A stretch of DNA of 64,000 bases from the NCBI GenBank assembly GCA_012862575.1, contig BLSF01000044.1:186001-250000 (forward strand), written 5' to 3'. A model generated the notes under the pieces. That model searched no databases. It was not told where the DNA came from and saw only the letters and a program-made list of their open reading frames with translations. The stretch comes from Parietichytrium sp. I65-24A. Taxonomy: Eukaryota; Sar; Bigyra; Thraustochytrida; Thraustochytriidae. A program made the position numbers and the translations under genes. Positions 31,110 through 40,732 of the stretch are shown here, one piece after another; within the stretch, counting starts at the first letter, position 1; the number at the start of each line of letters is the position of its first letter.

Positions 31110-31414
31110 GCTTGTGTGATTCTCGATCCCCGAAACGACCCTCGACGCAACGACTGCAAAAGTTTCCAACTGCTGGACTGTGAGATAGAGGTCGACAAAT
31201 CGTTGGCAGCTCGACAGCAACTCCTGTGCGAACAAGAACAGCTGTTCGCCGTGCCTCAAGCGCACCAAGCGCTCTAGTAACGGTACGAGTACAGACTGAA
31301 TGTCGAGCAAGTTGGGTCGTTTTTTTAAAAAAAGTGAGCAAGACAACTACTCAATAATAGGCAGCTCCTATAATAGTAGATGAGCTAGAGAGCAAGCTAC
31401 CTTCTGAATTCTGG
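31110..31414. other. intergenic, CEP76 to ERCC6L2-like gene
   Basis: Short spacer between two minus-strand genes. The CEP76 frame is open to 31346 without an ATG. No separate gene. Confidence 0.5.
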
Positions 31415-34291
31415 TCAATCATCATCTTCGATGTCTTCTTGGAACCGACGCTTCTTGCGCCGGAATTTGCCAAGAAATGACGGCTTGCATGGGACGTCGG
31501 CAGGTGCGGCAGCGGCGCGGTCTGTAGCAAGACGGCGAAGTGCCCTCTCGGCGTTGGTGTGGATCTCGTCGGCATCGTCGTCCATACGCTGCGAGGCGCC
31601 CTGGTGGTGGGATTCTTGAGAATGAGAGGCATGGGAGTCTTGAGATAAAACCAGGTTGCCGGACCTGTCAATAGCTCTTCGCTCTGCCTTTTGCATGGCC
31701 TTGGCCCTATCCAAAGAAGCGACAGCCTCGTCTTTACCGTAATCCTTGCCGGACGTCTGCGAGAGCTGCGAGAAAGCAAAATCTTGTGATTGTGATTGTG
31801 ATTGAGAAAGGACAGGGTCGTTCTCCTCAAGTCCTAGCTCTTCCCCCTTCCAAGTGAGAATATTTTTCAAACCAAACATCTCCTCGTGAGTCAGCTCCTC
31901 CATACCGCGGCTTGTCTTGTATCTTGCCTTGTTGTGTTTTGAGTTGCTCTCGTTAGTCTCCACAGCGCTACTCAGCTGTTGTTTTAGATTTTGGCGATGA
32001 AATACGATTTCTTCCATCGTTGACTTGGAAAAGAAGCGAAACACGGTCACGTCTTGGCGCTGCCCGAGCCGAAATGCGCGGTCCTGAGCTTGGGAGTCCA
32101 ATGCAACATTCCACATCGGGTCTAATATGACCACTTTATTAGCCACCGTCAGATTCAGCCCTACACCTCCGGCCCGTGTACTGATGAGAAGGACAGGGAT
32201 TGTTGGGTCACTGCAAAACGCTTCTAATGCCTCCTTCCGCTTTGTTGCAGTAAGCGACCCGTCGTACCTTCTGTAGCGAATAGCTTGCCTCTTGAGACAT
32301 TCTTCTAATATGCTGAGCATTTTCGTGTACTGGCTAAAGAGCAACACCTTGGTGTTTGGCTCCCCGTGCCACACCTGGAGGAGTCTACGCAGAGTCAAAA
32401 TCTTGCCGCTGTATTTGTCGTCCGTCAGCATCTTGAAAGAGTTGTTGTAAACGCAGTCAGCATCCTGCCCCATTATAGTTTGAATAAGTTCCCGCTTCAA
32501 GTTTTCTTTGCCCTCTTCTTCGGTTTCTTCGACAGCCTCGCTCCCCTCGGAATCTGAGCAGTCGTCCCAGGTATCCCCTTCTCCCCCGGGCGCTCCGCTT
32601 TCCCTGCCATCGCGACTTGCCGGCTTCTCTATCGCGCTGCTGTTGTATCCTGCAGAATCGCGTGTAAAATCTATGAGTAATTTTGGGTGATTGGCGACTT
32701 TGGAGAGCAACGTCATGATAGGCAACTGCAGGCAAGTTGGGCATCGCGGACAGCCTTTCTCAGAGCCGTAGTGATAATATCGCCACAAGAGCCCTTCTGG
32801 AATTGTCTTGTAGCAGCACTTTCCTTTGGTCGCGCCTTTCATACCACAGTTACATGGGTCATCTTTCGTCCGGAGCGCTACGGCCTCGGGAAGTTGTAAG
32901 AGGCGATAATACGCCCTCGCCTGGACTGGTGACATGTTTGTGAAAACGACTTGGTCGAGCTTTTCGGGCAGTTCGTCTTTGACCAGCATCTTGTCTCGTC
33001 GCAAAATCACCTTTCGAAGCACTCTGCGAAGCTGCTTAGCATGCTTTTTCGCCAGCTCCTGAACCCTGACGTTGTCTTTGTTCTTTGGGTTGAGCCCATC
33101 GTGAATGGGCTTTTCGTACATTGATCGAAACGTCCCTGCGTCCCCCAGCCAGTTGGGACGAACAAGCCGCGACAGCACATAGAGCTCGCGCAGATCGTTT
33201 TGCATTGCTGTCCCTGTCAGCCCGATCCTACGCTTCGTTCTCAACTTTGCAACGGCTTGATGGGCCTTAGAGCTTGGGTTTTTCAAAACATGCACTTCGT
33301 CCATGATACAACACGCCCAGTCTATGGAGCACAGTTCCTCGGCACAGCCCTTGAAGATGTCATAGGTAGTGAGCAAAACCTCGCAGACGGCATCCCGACA
33401 TTCCTCTATAATATCGTCCTTTGCGACTCCTTTGCAGCTCATCAATTTCTGAATGGCGAAGCAGCCCCACTTCTTCAACTCGCTCTCCCACTGATGCAGG
33501 ACCGCAGCTGGGCAGAGAATAATCGTCGTCCGCGGCAAATCTTTCACTTCCTCTGCCTTGCGCAGCCTGAGCAACTGTTTCCGACGCAGGTTTTGCGAGT
33601 CTTTCCGCATTCCGGTCTTCCTATACATGGCCGTCAGGAGGGCGACGATTTGCACGGTCTTACCAAGCCCCATATCATCGTTCAAAAGGCACCCGCAGTC
33701 CGCGACGATTCTTTTGTACACCCACTTGATGCCTTTGCGCTGGTAGTCTCGCAAATACCGATTTACGCTCGCGGGCACTGCCACGCCATCTCCCAAAATG
33801 TAATCTCCCACTTCTTTCCCGCCGTCTGCTTGAACACCCAACAGCTTTGGCCACTCTAATCTCTCGTCAGTGCCGGCTTGGAACAAATCTTCGGCGGCCT
33901 CTTTCTCCTCGCTATTTTCCATTTCCATTTCCATTTTCGTTTCCATTTCCATTTTCGTTATCGTTTTCATTTTCGTTTTCGTTTTCATTTTCATTTCGCT
34001 GCCGCACTCTTCTCCTTCGCTGCCGGACAATCCTCGTCGCACATGGTTTTCCCGGGCCTCGCCTCGCCTCGAAGGCTCCCTCGGGGAATCGGCATACTTC
34101 GGGGAATCCCCAAACGCAAAGATGCTGTCCACGCTCTCGCGAGCGGCTCCTGCGCGCTTCTTCGTTCCCGGAACGTTCCCCGGGGGGTCCTCGCGGACGC
34201 TTCTCGCCCCTCGCTCTCCTGCGCCACTGTTGTTGTCATCCCCTTCCTCCTCCTCCTCTGAGGAGGACGAGGAAAAGTCGAACAGGTCCAT
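31415..34291 (-). CDS. ERCC6L2-like SNF2-family DNA-repair ATPase
   Basis: 958 residues from ATG 34291. N-terminal ~150 residues are Ser/Glu-rich and include a repeat-encoded Met/Lys/Thr/Glu tract (~98-126). The helicase core starts with VNRYLRDYQRKGIKWVY; motif I is DDMGLGKTVQ (~205), motif II reads DEVH (most relatives have DEAH), motif III GLTGTAMQNDL, and the C-lobe has LISTRAGGVGLNL and QAQDRAFRLGQ. The inserted Cys-rich block DPCNCGMKGATKGKCCYKT is characteristic of the ERCC6L2/Rad26-like group and separates it from CSB and INO80 relatives. The C-terminus has Ser/Gln runs and ends in a basic-acidic tail (RRKKRRF). Family role: nuclear repair of DNA breaks and transcription-linked damage. 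Confidence 0.9.
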   Translation of the reverse strand: MDLFDFSSSSSEEEEEGDDNNSGAGERGARSVREDPPGNVPGTKKRAGAARESVDSIFAFGDSPKYADSPREPSRRGEARENHVRRGLSGSEGEECGSEMKMKTKTKMKTITKMEMETKMEMEMENSEEKEAAEDLFQAGTDERLEWPKLLGVQADGGKEVGDYILGDGVAVPASVNRYLRDYQRKGIKWVYKRIVADCGCLLNDDMGLGKTVQIVALLTAMYRKTGMRKDSQNLRRKQLLRLRKAEEVKDLPRTTIILCPAAVLHQWESELKKWGCFAIQKLMSCKGVAKDDIIEECRDAVCEVLLTTYDIFKGCAEELCSIDWACCIMDEVHVLKNPSSKAHQAVAKLRTKRRIGLTGTAMQNDLRELYVLSRLVRPNWLGDAGTFRSMYEKPIHDGLNPKNKDNVRVQELAKKHAKQLRRVLRKVILRRDKMLVKDELPEKLDQVVFTNMSPVQARAYYRLLQLPEAVALRTKDDPCNCGMKGATKGKCCYKTIPEGLLWRYYHYGSEKGCPRCPTCLQLPIMTLLSKVANHPKLLIDFTRDSAGYNSSAIEKPASRDGRESGAPGGEGDTWDDCSDSEGSEAVEETEEEGKENLKRELIQTIMGQDADCVYNNSFKMLTDDKYSGKILTLRRLLQVWHGEPNTKVLLFSQYTKMLSILEECLKRQAIRYRRYDGSLTATKRKEALEAFCSDPTIPVLLISTRAGGVGLNLTVANKVVILDPMWNVALDSQAQDRAFRLGQRQDVTVFRFFSKSTMEEIVFHRQNLKQQLSSAVETNESNSKHNKARYKTSRGMEELTHEEMFGLKNILTWKGEELGLEENDPVLSQSQSQSQDFAFSQLSQTSGKDYGKDEAVASLDRAKAMQKAERRAIDRSGNLVLSQDSHASHSQESHHQGASQRMDDDADEIHTNAERALRRLATDRAAAAPADVPCKPSFLGKFRRKKRRFQEDIEDDD
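33913..33998 (-). repeat. coding hexanucleotide repeat in the ERCC6L2-like gene
   Basis: A run of ttttcg, ttttca and atttcc hexamers. Read on the minus strand it encodes alternating Lys/Glu with Met/Thr, about 28 residues. Because the unit is two codons, length changes keep the frame. Confidence 0.9.
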
Positions 34292-35196
34292 GCCGTTCCT
34301 ACGGCTAGCGATAGTAGACTCTTACTGCTACATCGGCGAATATGCCTTCTTTACGGCTTTTATGGGGGTCCTCGCGGATTGACAGTGGACACGACTTTGT
34401 TTGGTTCTTTCTTCGCGAGGAGTGGGGAACCCATTTGGGGTTCTCGAGACCATTCTATATTGTTCATCGTTGTTCTTTCGAAAGTGCTTTCGCAAACGTT
34501 AGAGGACATGCTACTGCACACAGTGGCAGAGAGCTACAGTTACACCCTTCGCTATGGAATGATTAGTTGAGCCGGTGCTTAGATTTGACCTTAGCGATGT
34601 GTTGGTCTCGCTATCTATCAAGAACAATAATTCTAGCTACTGAAGGGAGTATAGTGAAATAACTAATCTTCCATTAATTAATAATTGAATAGCCAAAATA
34701 ATACTCCATGTTGTGATTATTGTGATAGCAAGTTAGCGCACACACCTGCGCACACAAACTTTTGCCTATGCAGTCCCTAGATTATTCGCTATCGCATTTT
34801 CATACCCAGCTCCCGACTCACTCTCGCTCCTAGCAGAAACGATAGTCTATCGTCCGTGTTGCCGCCAATTCCTCCTCACAGTCATTCTTACCGCGTCCTT
34901 CACGGTATTCTCTACCCTTCCCCAACAGCAGCCTCCGCCCTCACATCGCCGCTCACTAGTTTTGCACACACTCCTAACCATCGCTACCCATTCCCCTACT
35001 CACACGTTGAGAGGAGAGCGGTGCGCACCTCCCAACAATTCATCTTCCTCTGCGCAGTTCTCCCTCACAAACGCCTTCTCTCTCTCTGCCCTCACAAACA
35101 ACCGAGAGGGGCTCACGTACGCTGCGCGCTCTGCGGTGTACGCGCCGAGTGTGTGCCTGCTCGCTCGCTCGTCGGAGGTGTCCTCGCGAGCGCGGA

Positions 35197-35218
35197 AGAG
35201 AGAGAGACAGAGACAGAC

Positions 35219-35250
<32 letters not shown>
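35197..35250. repeat. GA-rich tract
   Basis: Nearly pure gaga tract about 500 bp upstream of the armadillo gene. Comparable CT or GA tracts precede several other plus-strand genes. Confidence 0.85.
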
Positions 35251-35334
35251 CTAAAGCGCTGTGCATCGGGAGAGGACGCATTTCTTCCTCTGTGTGCGTC
35301 TGTGCGTAGCGATTGTCAGCCGAGACTGCGATTA

Positions 35335-35361
35335 GCGATTGGCGATTGGCGATTGGCGACG
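35335..35361. repeat. heptamer array (gcgattg)
   Basis: Three gcgattg units plus a partial copy, upstream of the armadillo gene. Confidence 0.85.
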
Positions 35362-35377
35362 TGCGCGAGTGTTCTGT

Positions 35378-35409
35378 GTATCTGCGTATCTGCGTATCTG
35401 TGTATCTGT
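35378..35409. repeat. octamer array (gtatctgc)
   Basis: Four octamers: gtatctgc twice, then gtatctgt twice. Confidence 0.9.
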
Positions 35410-35486
35410 GGGGTGCACTTGGCGTGTGCTGTTCGAAGCGCTGTTTTAGGTGCGAGAGCACGGCGACCTTGCGGGGATTCGGGCCC

Positions 35487-35566
35487 TAGAATCGCAGAAT
35501 CGCAGAATCGTAAAATTTTAGGATTGTGGAATTGTGGAATTGTAGAATCGTGGAATTGTAGAATCG
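35487..35566. repeat. ten-unit octamer array (tRgaatYg)
   Basis: Ten adjacent octamers, nearly all matching tagaatcg or tggaattg (two degenerate units: taaaattt, taggattg). The array ends about 180 bp before the armadillo start codon. Unit phase is kept throughout although the sequence varies. Confidence 0.93.
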
Positions 35567-35744
35567 TAGTGCGCTCGCGAGACCGGAGATTGGATTGGAA
35601 GGCGTCTGGGTGCGGGTTTGCCCAAGTCGCCCGGCCGGCAAGGTGTAGCGTTGGTGGGAAAGAGAGAATTGGGAAGGAATTGAGGGTAGATCTCGAAGGT
35701 AAAGAGGAGCGCTCGGGGCTTCCCAGGCCCCGGGTTTGGGCAGG

Positions 35745-38700
35745 ATGGCCGCGGCGATGCGAGACGCGAATGAGCTGTACGTGGAGGTGCTGCAGTTTGA
35801 CGATCTGGGCCGCAAATTTAAGTCGATCATCGGGCTTTTGATTTTCGACGGAGGCGAGTTCGAGCAGGTGAGGAGCTTGGCAGACCTGCGGAGGCGCATC
35901 TTGAGGGAGCTCTCGGATGATATCGACTTTGATTTCTTGTTCGTGCGGGACCAAGAAACCGTGGCCCCGCAGCTCGAGTCGGAGCGAGACCCAATGTATG
36001 TGATTCGCAAGGAGAATGAAAACAAGGGGAAGAAGAACTATGTAGAGTACAAGGTCACCATCACGCGGGACACGCGCTCCAAGAAGCTCCCGATGGCCAA
36101 GCCTCGCGGAAACGTGATGAGCTTTGACGCTCGCTCTGGTGCTTCTGGGGGAGGTTCCCGTTCGCAAGCGTCCACGACGACCACCGACATCAAAGACTCG
36201 GGCTTTATGCAGAAACTGGACATATTTGCCGGCGCATTCCAACGCTACTACTTTCAAATCGATACCACGTGCACTTTGTACTGCTTTGGGCCGTGCCATG
36301 AGGGCCAGTTTGAATACGAGTTCCGCGACTTGCCACGTTCTGCTGCTGCGGAGAGCCTTAGTCTCATCGAGTTGTACAAAATTAATCCCTACGAAGGTTC
36401 CTTGGAGAAACCAAAGTACCACTTTGCAATGGAGCTCTTGACGAATTCTGGAACACGCTGGGTCCTGGCCGTTCCATCCGTGGCCGAGTTTGCCAAATGG
36501 GTCAAGAGCTTTCACAAGGCGTCCCCGAAAATGGAGGCTGTGCAGTATAACATTATTAGCGAAAAGTTCATGTGGACCTCCGTGCCAAAGGACAAGAGCG
36601 GGGAGGCGAGGAGTGTAGGCGGAAGCTCCAAGGCGAGTCGTCAGAGAACAGGGGAGCCTGGAACCGTGACGAGAATTAAAACGTTCAAGGTAATCACGTT
36701 CAACGACATACAGTTCGGGATGCAGCTCTCTAGCTGCCCGGACGGGACCATGGTACACACGGTGTCCAGAGATGGAACGGCATACAAGAAAGGCGTAAAC
36801 GTTGGCGACCTCATTGTCGCTGTGAATGACAAAAATGTGGTTGGTATGAAGTGGCGCGACGTGAAACAAGAGATTTTGCGGGCTTCCAGGCCAGTTCGTA
36901 TAACCTTTGGCAAGCCCAGTAAAAAGGTCGCGCCGCCGCCAACTGCCTCGCAAGTTGGGTCCTCTCCAGGTTCCGTCAGCAGCGGTCTAGCCATACGAAG
37001 GCGCCTCGGGCCATACTTGTACGGGTTCAAGAAAAAGAACAATGCTAACAACGTCGCTCGCACAATGCACCAACAAACTATCCCGCCAAACTACAAATCT
37101 CCCGCGGCTCTCTACCAGTCTATGCCTCAGAGCGCTACAATGTACAGCAAAGGCTCGTCCAAATCTCCTCCCCCGGCGCCACCGCCGAGATCGCCAGACA
37201 TGAGCAAGAACAGGAATACGATTTTGGGCACTTTCACGCGAAACGGAAAGCGAAATGTCGACGAAAACGAGGACAACCCAAGTATTGCGGCGCGAGCTGC
37301 TTCAAGACAGCTCAGCCGGTACCGAGGTTTCAACTCGCGCTTGTACCAAGCCATCGTAGAGTCTCACGAGCGGGAGGAGCAGGTTGAGCGCCTGGTCAAG
37401 CAGGTTCTTGCGGATGCTCGTAAGACAAGTGCTGCTGATCTTGGTGGGGCAACTGCTGGCAGTTCCATCCCTGGCGCGCTCAGCTCTAGATTGATGCTGA
37501 GGGGCAAGAACGCCGAGAGCCTGGTCGTGGAGGAACTCCAGATGTCCTTGCGCCGCGCGGGGCCAAAACAACCGCCAGTGCCAGTGCCCATGCAAATTCA
37601 TGAGTTTCCAGGCGGCTCCATGCCCAAACAGACCCGTGCTGGACCGATCCGCGATGAGGTGGCCGTAAGCTCGCGTCTGGATGCACAAAAAGTAAACCCT
37701 CGCCGAGTCGCCCGGCTCCAAGGAGTCTTTCAGCGCGCTCAGGACAGGGTTCCAGACCCTGTAGTTGCAGCAAGTGCCTCGTTCCTCAGCTGCTTTAGGT
37801 GTATTCTTTTCCGCAAGTCTGCTCGTCAGCGTGGCAAGGTGGAGGCCTTGATGACATTGGCAAAGTGCGGCTCGGTGGAAGACAAGGAAGATGCATTGGA
37901 TGCAATCCTTGATATTGCTTCCACGAGTAAGAACGTCAAGCTGCTGATGGAGGTGGGCATCATCAGTGTCTTGCTGGACTCCTTAAGGAGCCAAGACAGT
38001 ATCGTCATCAAGGAGAACGCTGCTGGCATCATGTGGAATCTCTCTGACGACCCGGCCATTGCCGACGACATTATCAGTGCCGGTGCGGTTCCTCTTCTTT
38101 TGGAGCTCTTGAGGCTTGAAGCGGACGACGAGCAGTCTTCAGACATCGCCAAGGAGGAGTCTGCTGGTGCTCTTTGGAATCTTGCCGACACTCTGGAGGC
38201 GAAAAAGGAGATCCTGCGCTGCAACGGTGCTGAAGCCATTGTTGGCGCTCTGAAGGACAAGGATATTACGGACTTTACCAAGGAAAATCTTGCTGGTGTG
38301 GTCTGGAACCTTTCGTACGACGTGGATAGCCTGAACGCGCTCATGGTTCATGATCCCGTGACCCCTTTGGCGCGATTGATCACGAAGGGCACAGTGGTTG
38401 CCCAGGAGAACTCTGCTGGTGCTATGATGCGAATTTCTCTCGCAAAGCAGTTTCGCCAGAGAATAAAGGATTCCAAGGAAGCGATCCCGGCGCTGGTGCA
38501 GCTTCTTGCTTTTGGCTCAATTCTGAGTCGTGAAAATGCCTGTGGTGCTCTGCACAATATTGCCATTAATGATGACAAGATCCAGCGACTCATTGTCGAG
38601 GAAGGCGCCGTCACCCCTTTGGTACGGTTGTTGCAGCCGCAGTTCCCTGTGAGCGCTCGTTCGAGAGCTGCACTTTGTCTGCGAACGTTAGCACAGAACC

Positions 38701-39317
38701 CGGCAAACAAGGATGAGATCTCACAGGCTGGTAGCGTCGATCTCCTGGTGGACGCTTTGAAAGAGAACGATGCGATGCTTCAAATACACATTGTTGAGGC
38801 GTTGTGGGGCCTGGCGCACGAAAGCGAGAGCAACAAGGTCGTCATTGCTCAGTCTGGTGCAATTCCGAAACTTGTCGCGATCCTCCGGCACGGGTCTACT
38901 CCCGAAGCTCGCGTTCGCGCAGCTGGTGCCCTTGGCAGTTTGGCGGAGAACAAGACCAATTCTAATGCGATTGCGCGCTCTGGTGCCGTCACGACTCTTG
39001 TGGACATGGTGAAGAGCTCCGACGAAGCGTCTCGCAGGGAAGCTGCGTTTGCTTTGAGCGGCCTCACCACAGGCTCGCCTGTCGCTCAAAAGGTTGTTAT
39101 GAAATCCCTGCAGGGCGGTCTTGCCATCGGCTTGGGCGGCAATGACCGAGATAACATCCAATCCATCCGCGCCAAGCTCATTGAACTAGAGCAGCTCGAA
39201 GATGAGGACTTCTTTGACTATTACAACTCACAGTATCTCGAGTCTCGCACCGAGGAGGACCCCGACGAAGATAAGACCTCCTATTTCTCCAAGGCGTCTC
39301 GTTCGAAAAAGTTTTAG
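35745..39317 (+). CDS. PH-like, PDZ and armadillo-repeat scaffold protein
   Basis: 1190 residues from ATG 35745 (another in-frame ATG follows at 35757). Residues ~1-110 form an unassigned globular N-terminus. Residues ~151-263 look like a PH domain (SGFMQKLDIF, RYYFQID, and a closing helix FAKWVKSFHKAS). Residues ~312-392 are PDZ-like (ITFNDIQFGMQL as the ligand-binding loop, GVNVGDLIVAVND). A Pro/Ser linker follows with PPPAPPPRSPD. Residues ~697-1117 hold about eight armadillo repeats with the typical ENAAGIMWNLSDD and ESAGALWNLAD signatures. Probably a membrane-associated scaffold combining lipid, peptide and armadillo-mediated contacts. I recognise the domains but no family with this exact order. 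An antisense open frame over its 5' half is a shadow. Confidence 0.85.
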   Translation: MAAAMRDANELYVEVLQFDDLGRKFKSIIGLLIFDGGEFEQVRSLADLRRRILRELSDDIDFDFLFVRDQETVAPQLESERDPMYVIRKENENKGKKNYVEYKVTITRDTRSKKLPMAKPRGNVMSFDARSGASGGGSRSQASTTTTDIKDSGFMQKLDIFAGAFQRYYFQIDTTCTLYCFGPCHEGQFEYEFRDLPRSAAAESLSLIELYKINPYEGSLEKPKYHFAMELLTNSGTRWVLAVPSVAEFAKWVKSFHKASPKMEAVQYNIISEKFMWTSVPKDKSGEARSVGGSSKASRQRTGEPGTVTRIKTFKVITFNDIQFGMQLSSCPDGTMVHTVSRDGTAYKKGVNVGDLIVAVNDKNVVGMKWRDVKQEILRASRPVRITFGKPSKKVAPPPTASQVGSSPGSVSSGLAIRRRLGPYLYGFKKKNNANNVARTMHQQTIPPNYKSPAALYQSMPQSATMYSKGSSKSPPPAPPPRSPDMSKNRNTILGTFTRNGKRNVDENEDNPSIAARAASRQLSRYRGFNSRLYQAIVESHEREEQVERLVKQVLADARKTSAADLGGATAGSSIPGALSSRLMLRGKNAESLVVEELQMSLRRAGPKQPPVPVPMQIHEFPGGSMPKQTRAGPIRDEVAVSSRLDAQKVNPRRVARLQGVFQRAQDRVPDPVVAASASFLSCFRCILFRKSARQRGKVEALMTLAKCGSVEDKEDALDAILDIASTSKNVKLLMEVGIISVLLDSLRSQDSIVIKENAAGIMWNLSDDPAIADDIISAGAVPLLLELLRLEADDEQSSDIAKEESAGALWNLADTLEAKKEILRCNGAEAIVGALKDKDITDFTKENLAGVVWNLSYDVDSLNALMVHDPVTPLARLITKGTVVAQENSAGAMMRISLAKQFRQRIKDSKEAIPALVQLLAFGSILSRENACGALHNIAINDDKIQRLIVEEGAVTPLVRLLQPQFPVSARSRAALCLRTLAQNPANKDEISQAGSVDLLVDALKENDAMLQIHIVEALWGLAHESESNKVVIAQSGAIPKLVAILRHGSTPEARVRAAGALGSLAENKTNSNAIARSGAVTTLVDMVKSSDEASRREAAFALSGLTTGSPVAQKVVMKSLQGGLAIGLGGNDRDNIQSIRAKLIELEQLEDEDFFDYYNSQYLESRTEEDPDEDKTSYFSKASRSKKF

Positions 39318-39585
39318 TGTAATAGAGCATTATGACAATCTAAATCTACTTTACTGCATGCATCCTTTGCATTTCCCGTTGCCGAGTTCAGCAATCCTTC
39401 CTTCCTCCACCCATGCGATCACCATCACTATCCAATCACAAGAACCGAACTCGCCATCAAACGATTCCTTCGACGTCGCCGCTCGACTGCTTTCACACTT
39501 GCTGTCACGCCATCTCGGTCTGTCTTATCACCTACACAATACCCTTAACCATCCATAACACCTCCTCGCATACCTCATCCACCCA

Positions 39586-39587
<2 letters not shown>

Positions 39588-39618
<31 letters not shown>
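39588..39618. repeat. CT microsatellite
   Basis: About 15 ct units, 190 bp upstream of the heme lyase start codon. Confidence 0.95.
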
Positions 39619-39622
<4 letters not shown>

Positions 39623-39740
39623 CTGGTGGCACACGTGGCTGTGAGACGATACCGTGCAAGCGTACAGTGAAGTCCCTTGTCAAAGTCCGCGCTTTGGAGC
39701 ATACGACACGCTAGTGAGGCGGGTGGGCCCGGCTCCGAAA

Positions 39741-39780
39741 GTGTGAGAGTGTAAGAGTGTAAGAGCGTCAAGTTGTGAGA
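39741..39780. repeat. octamer array (gtgtaaga)
   Basis: Five octamers (gtgtgaga, gtgtaaga twice, gcgtcaag, ttgtgaga) end 28 bp before the heme lyase ATG, so they are probably in the 5' untranslated leader. Confidence 0.85.
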
Positions 39781-39808
39781 GCGAGAGTGAGAGTGAGAAA
39801 CGGAGGAG

Positions 39809-40732
39809 ATGGGGAGTAGCACGAGCTCGCTCACCGACGCTCGGAGAGGCGCTGATTCCGTGATGGCGTTCTCCGGCGGCGGCAAGTGCCCTGTAGACCA
39901 CGCGGAACACGCGGAACACTCCGAGCAGCAGCATTTGTCAGCGGCGCAGTGCCCGGTGGACCACGGGAAGACTGCGAAGGACGAGAAAGGGAAGGAGGAG
40001 AACGTGTCAAAGTGCCCGGTGGACCACTCTTCTGCGCAGGTTTTCATGGAGCAAGCAGGCGCGAAAGATGCCCAGGACGCGGAAGAGCCAATCGACCCGC
40101 GGAACAACATGCCAAAGGTTGCGGAGCAGAAAAGGTGGCCCGGACAGAAGATGGCGCTGTCGACGCACAGGGTGGAAAGCGTGATCCCAAAGTCCGATTT
40201 TTCGCCCGAGCACCAAAAGCACGTGCGCGAGAGCAGCAGTTGGATGTACCCCAGCGAGCAGCAGTTCTACAACGCAATGAAGAGGAAGGGCTGGCAGCCT
40301 AGAGAAGAAGACATGCAGATCGTGTTGGCGATCCACAACCACGTGAACGACCGCGCGTGGAGCGAGGTGCTAAAGTACGAGGAGATGCACCAGTGCGACT
40401 GTGACATGCCAAAGCTCAAGCGTTTCATGGGCAAACCCAAAGAGCTTAGTCCGAAGGCCACGTTGCGCTCCTGGGTGGGATACGCGAAGCCATTCGATCG
40501 CCATGACTGGATCGTCGATAGATGCGGCAAGGAGGTTCGGTATATTATTGATTTTTACCAGGGCTCGCCAAGCAGCGACGGCGGACAAGTTGTGTCAATG
40601 TACCTTGACGCTCGCCCAGCGCTAGACTCCTGGGAAGCCGTTGTGGATCGAGCCAGGCTGCAGTTCAAGGAGACATTTTCGCCAATATTCGGCAATAAAG
40701 CTTCCACCCCGCAGCCTGCTGCTAAGGAGTGA
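39809..40732 (+). CDS. HCCS: holocytochrome c synthase (cytochrome c heme lyase)
   Basis: 307 residues, single exon, ATG 39809. Three CPVDH heme-regulatory-type motifs stand at Cys27, Cys48 and Cys69, spaced exactly 21 residues; most relatives have one or two. The catalytic part starts at QKRWPGQKMALSTHRVESVI and includes WMYPSEQQFYNAMKRKGW, then IHNHVNDRAWSEVLKYE with the heme-binding histidine region, RHDWIVDRCG and VRYIIDFY. The enzyme attaches heme to the CXXCH motif of cytochrome c in the mitochondrial intermembrane space (system III). No cleavable presequence is seen, as expected for the family. Confidence 0.95.
   Translation: MGSSTSSLTDARRGADSVMAFSGGGKCPVDHAEHAEHSEQQHLSAAQCPVDHGKTAKDEKGKEENVSKCPVDHSSAQVFMEQAGAKDAQDAEEPIDPRNNMPKVAEQKRWPGQKMALSTHRVESVIPKSDFSPEHQKHVRESSSWMYPSEQQFYNAMKRKGWQPREEDMQIVLAIHNHVNDRAWSEVLKYEEMHQCDCDMPKLKRFMGKPKELSPKATLRSWVGYAKPFDRHDWIVDRCGKEVRYIIDFYQGSPSSDGGQVVSMYLDARPALDSWEAVVDRARLQFKETFSPIFGNKASTPQPAAKE

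Larger units (their letters stand above)
34292..35744. other. divergent intergenic region, ERCC6L2-like and armadillo genes
   Basis: No gene is supported. The half next to the armadillo gene is full of simple repeats: a GA tract, one heptamer array and two octamer arrays (listed separately). The half next to the helicase gene is plain A/T-richer DNA. Confidence 0.55.
39318..39808. other. intergenic, armadillo gene to heme lyase gene
   Basis: No gene is supported. It holds a CT tract (39588-39618) and octamers (39741-39780) immediately before the heme lyase start. Confidence 0.55.

Noticed and set aside
33200-34382. Plus-strand frames over the ERCC6L2-like gene
   Set aside because: Shadows of a conserved helicase; the Phe/Ser repeats come from the hexanucleotide tract.
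35316-36953. 545-codon minus-strand open frame over the 5' part of the armadillo gene
   Set aside because: It mirrors the codon pattern of the strongly coding plus strand, has no domain, and its end is repeat-derived upstream sequence.
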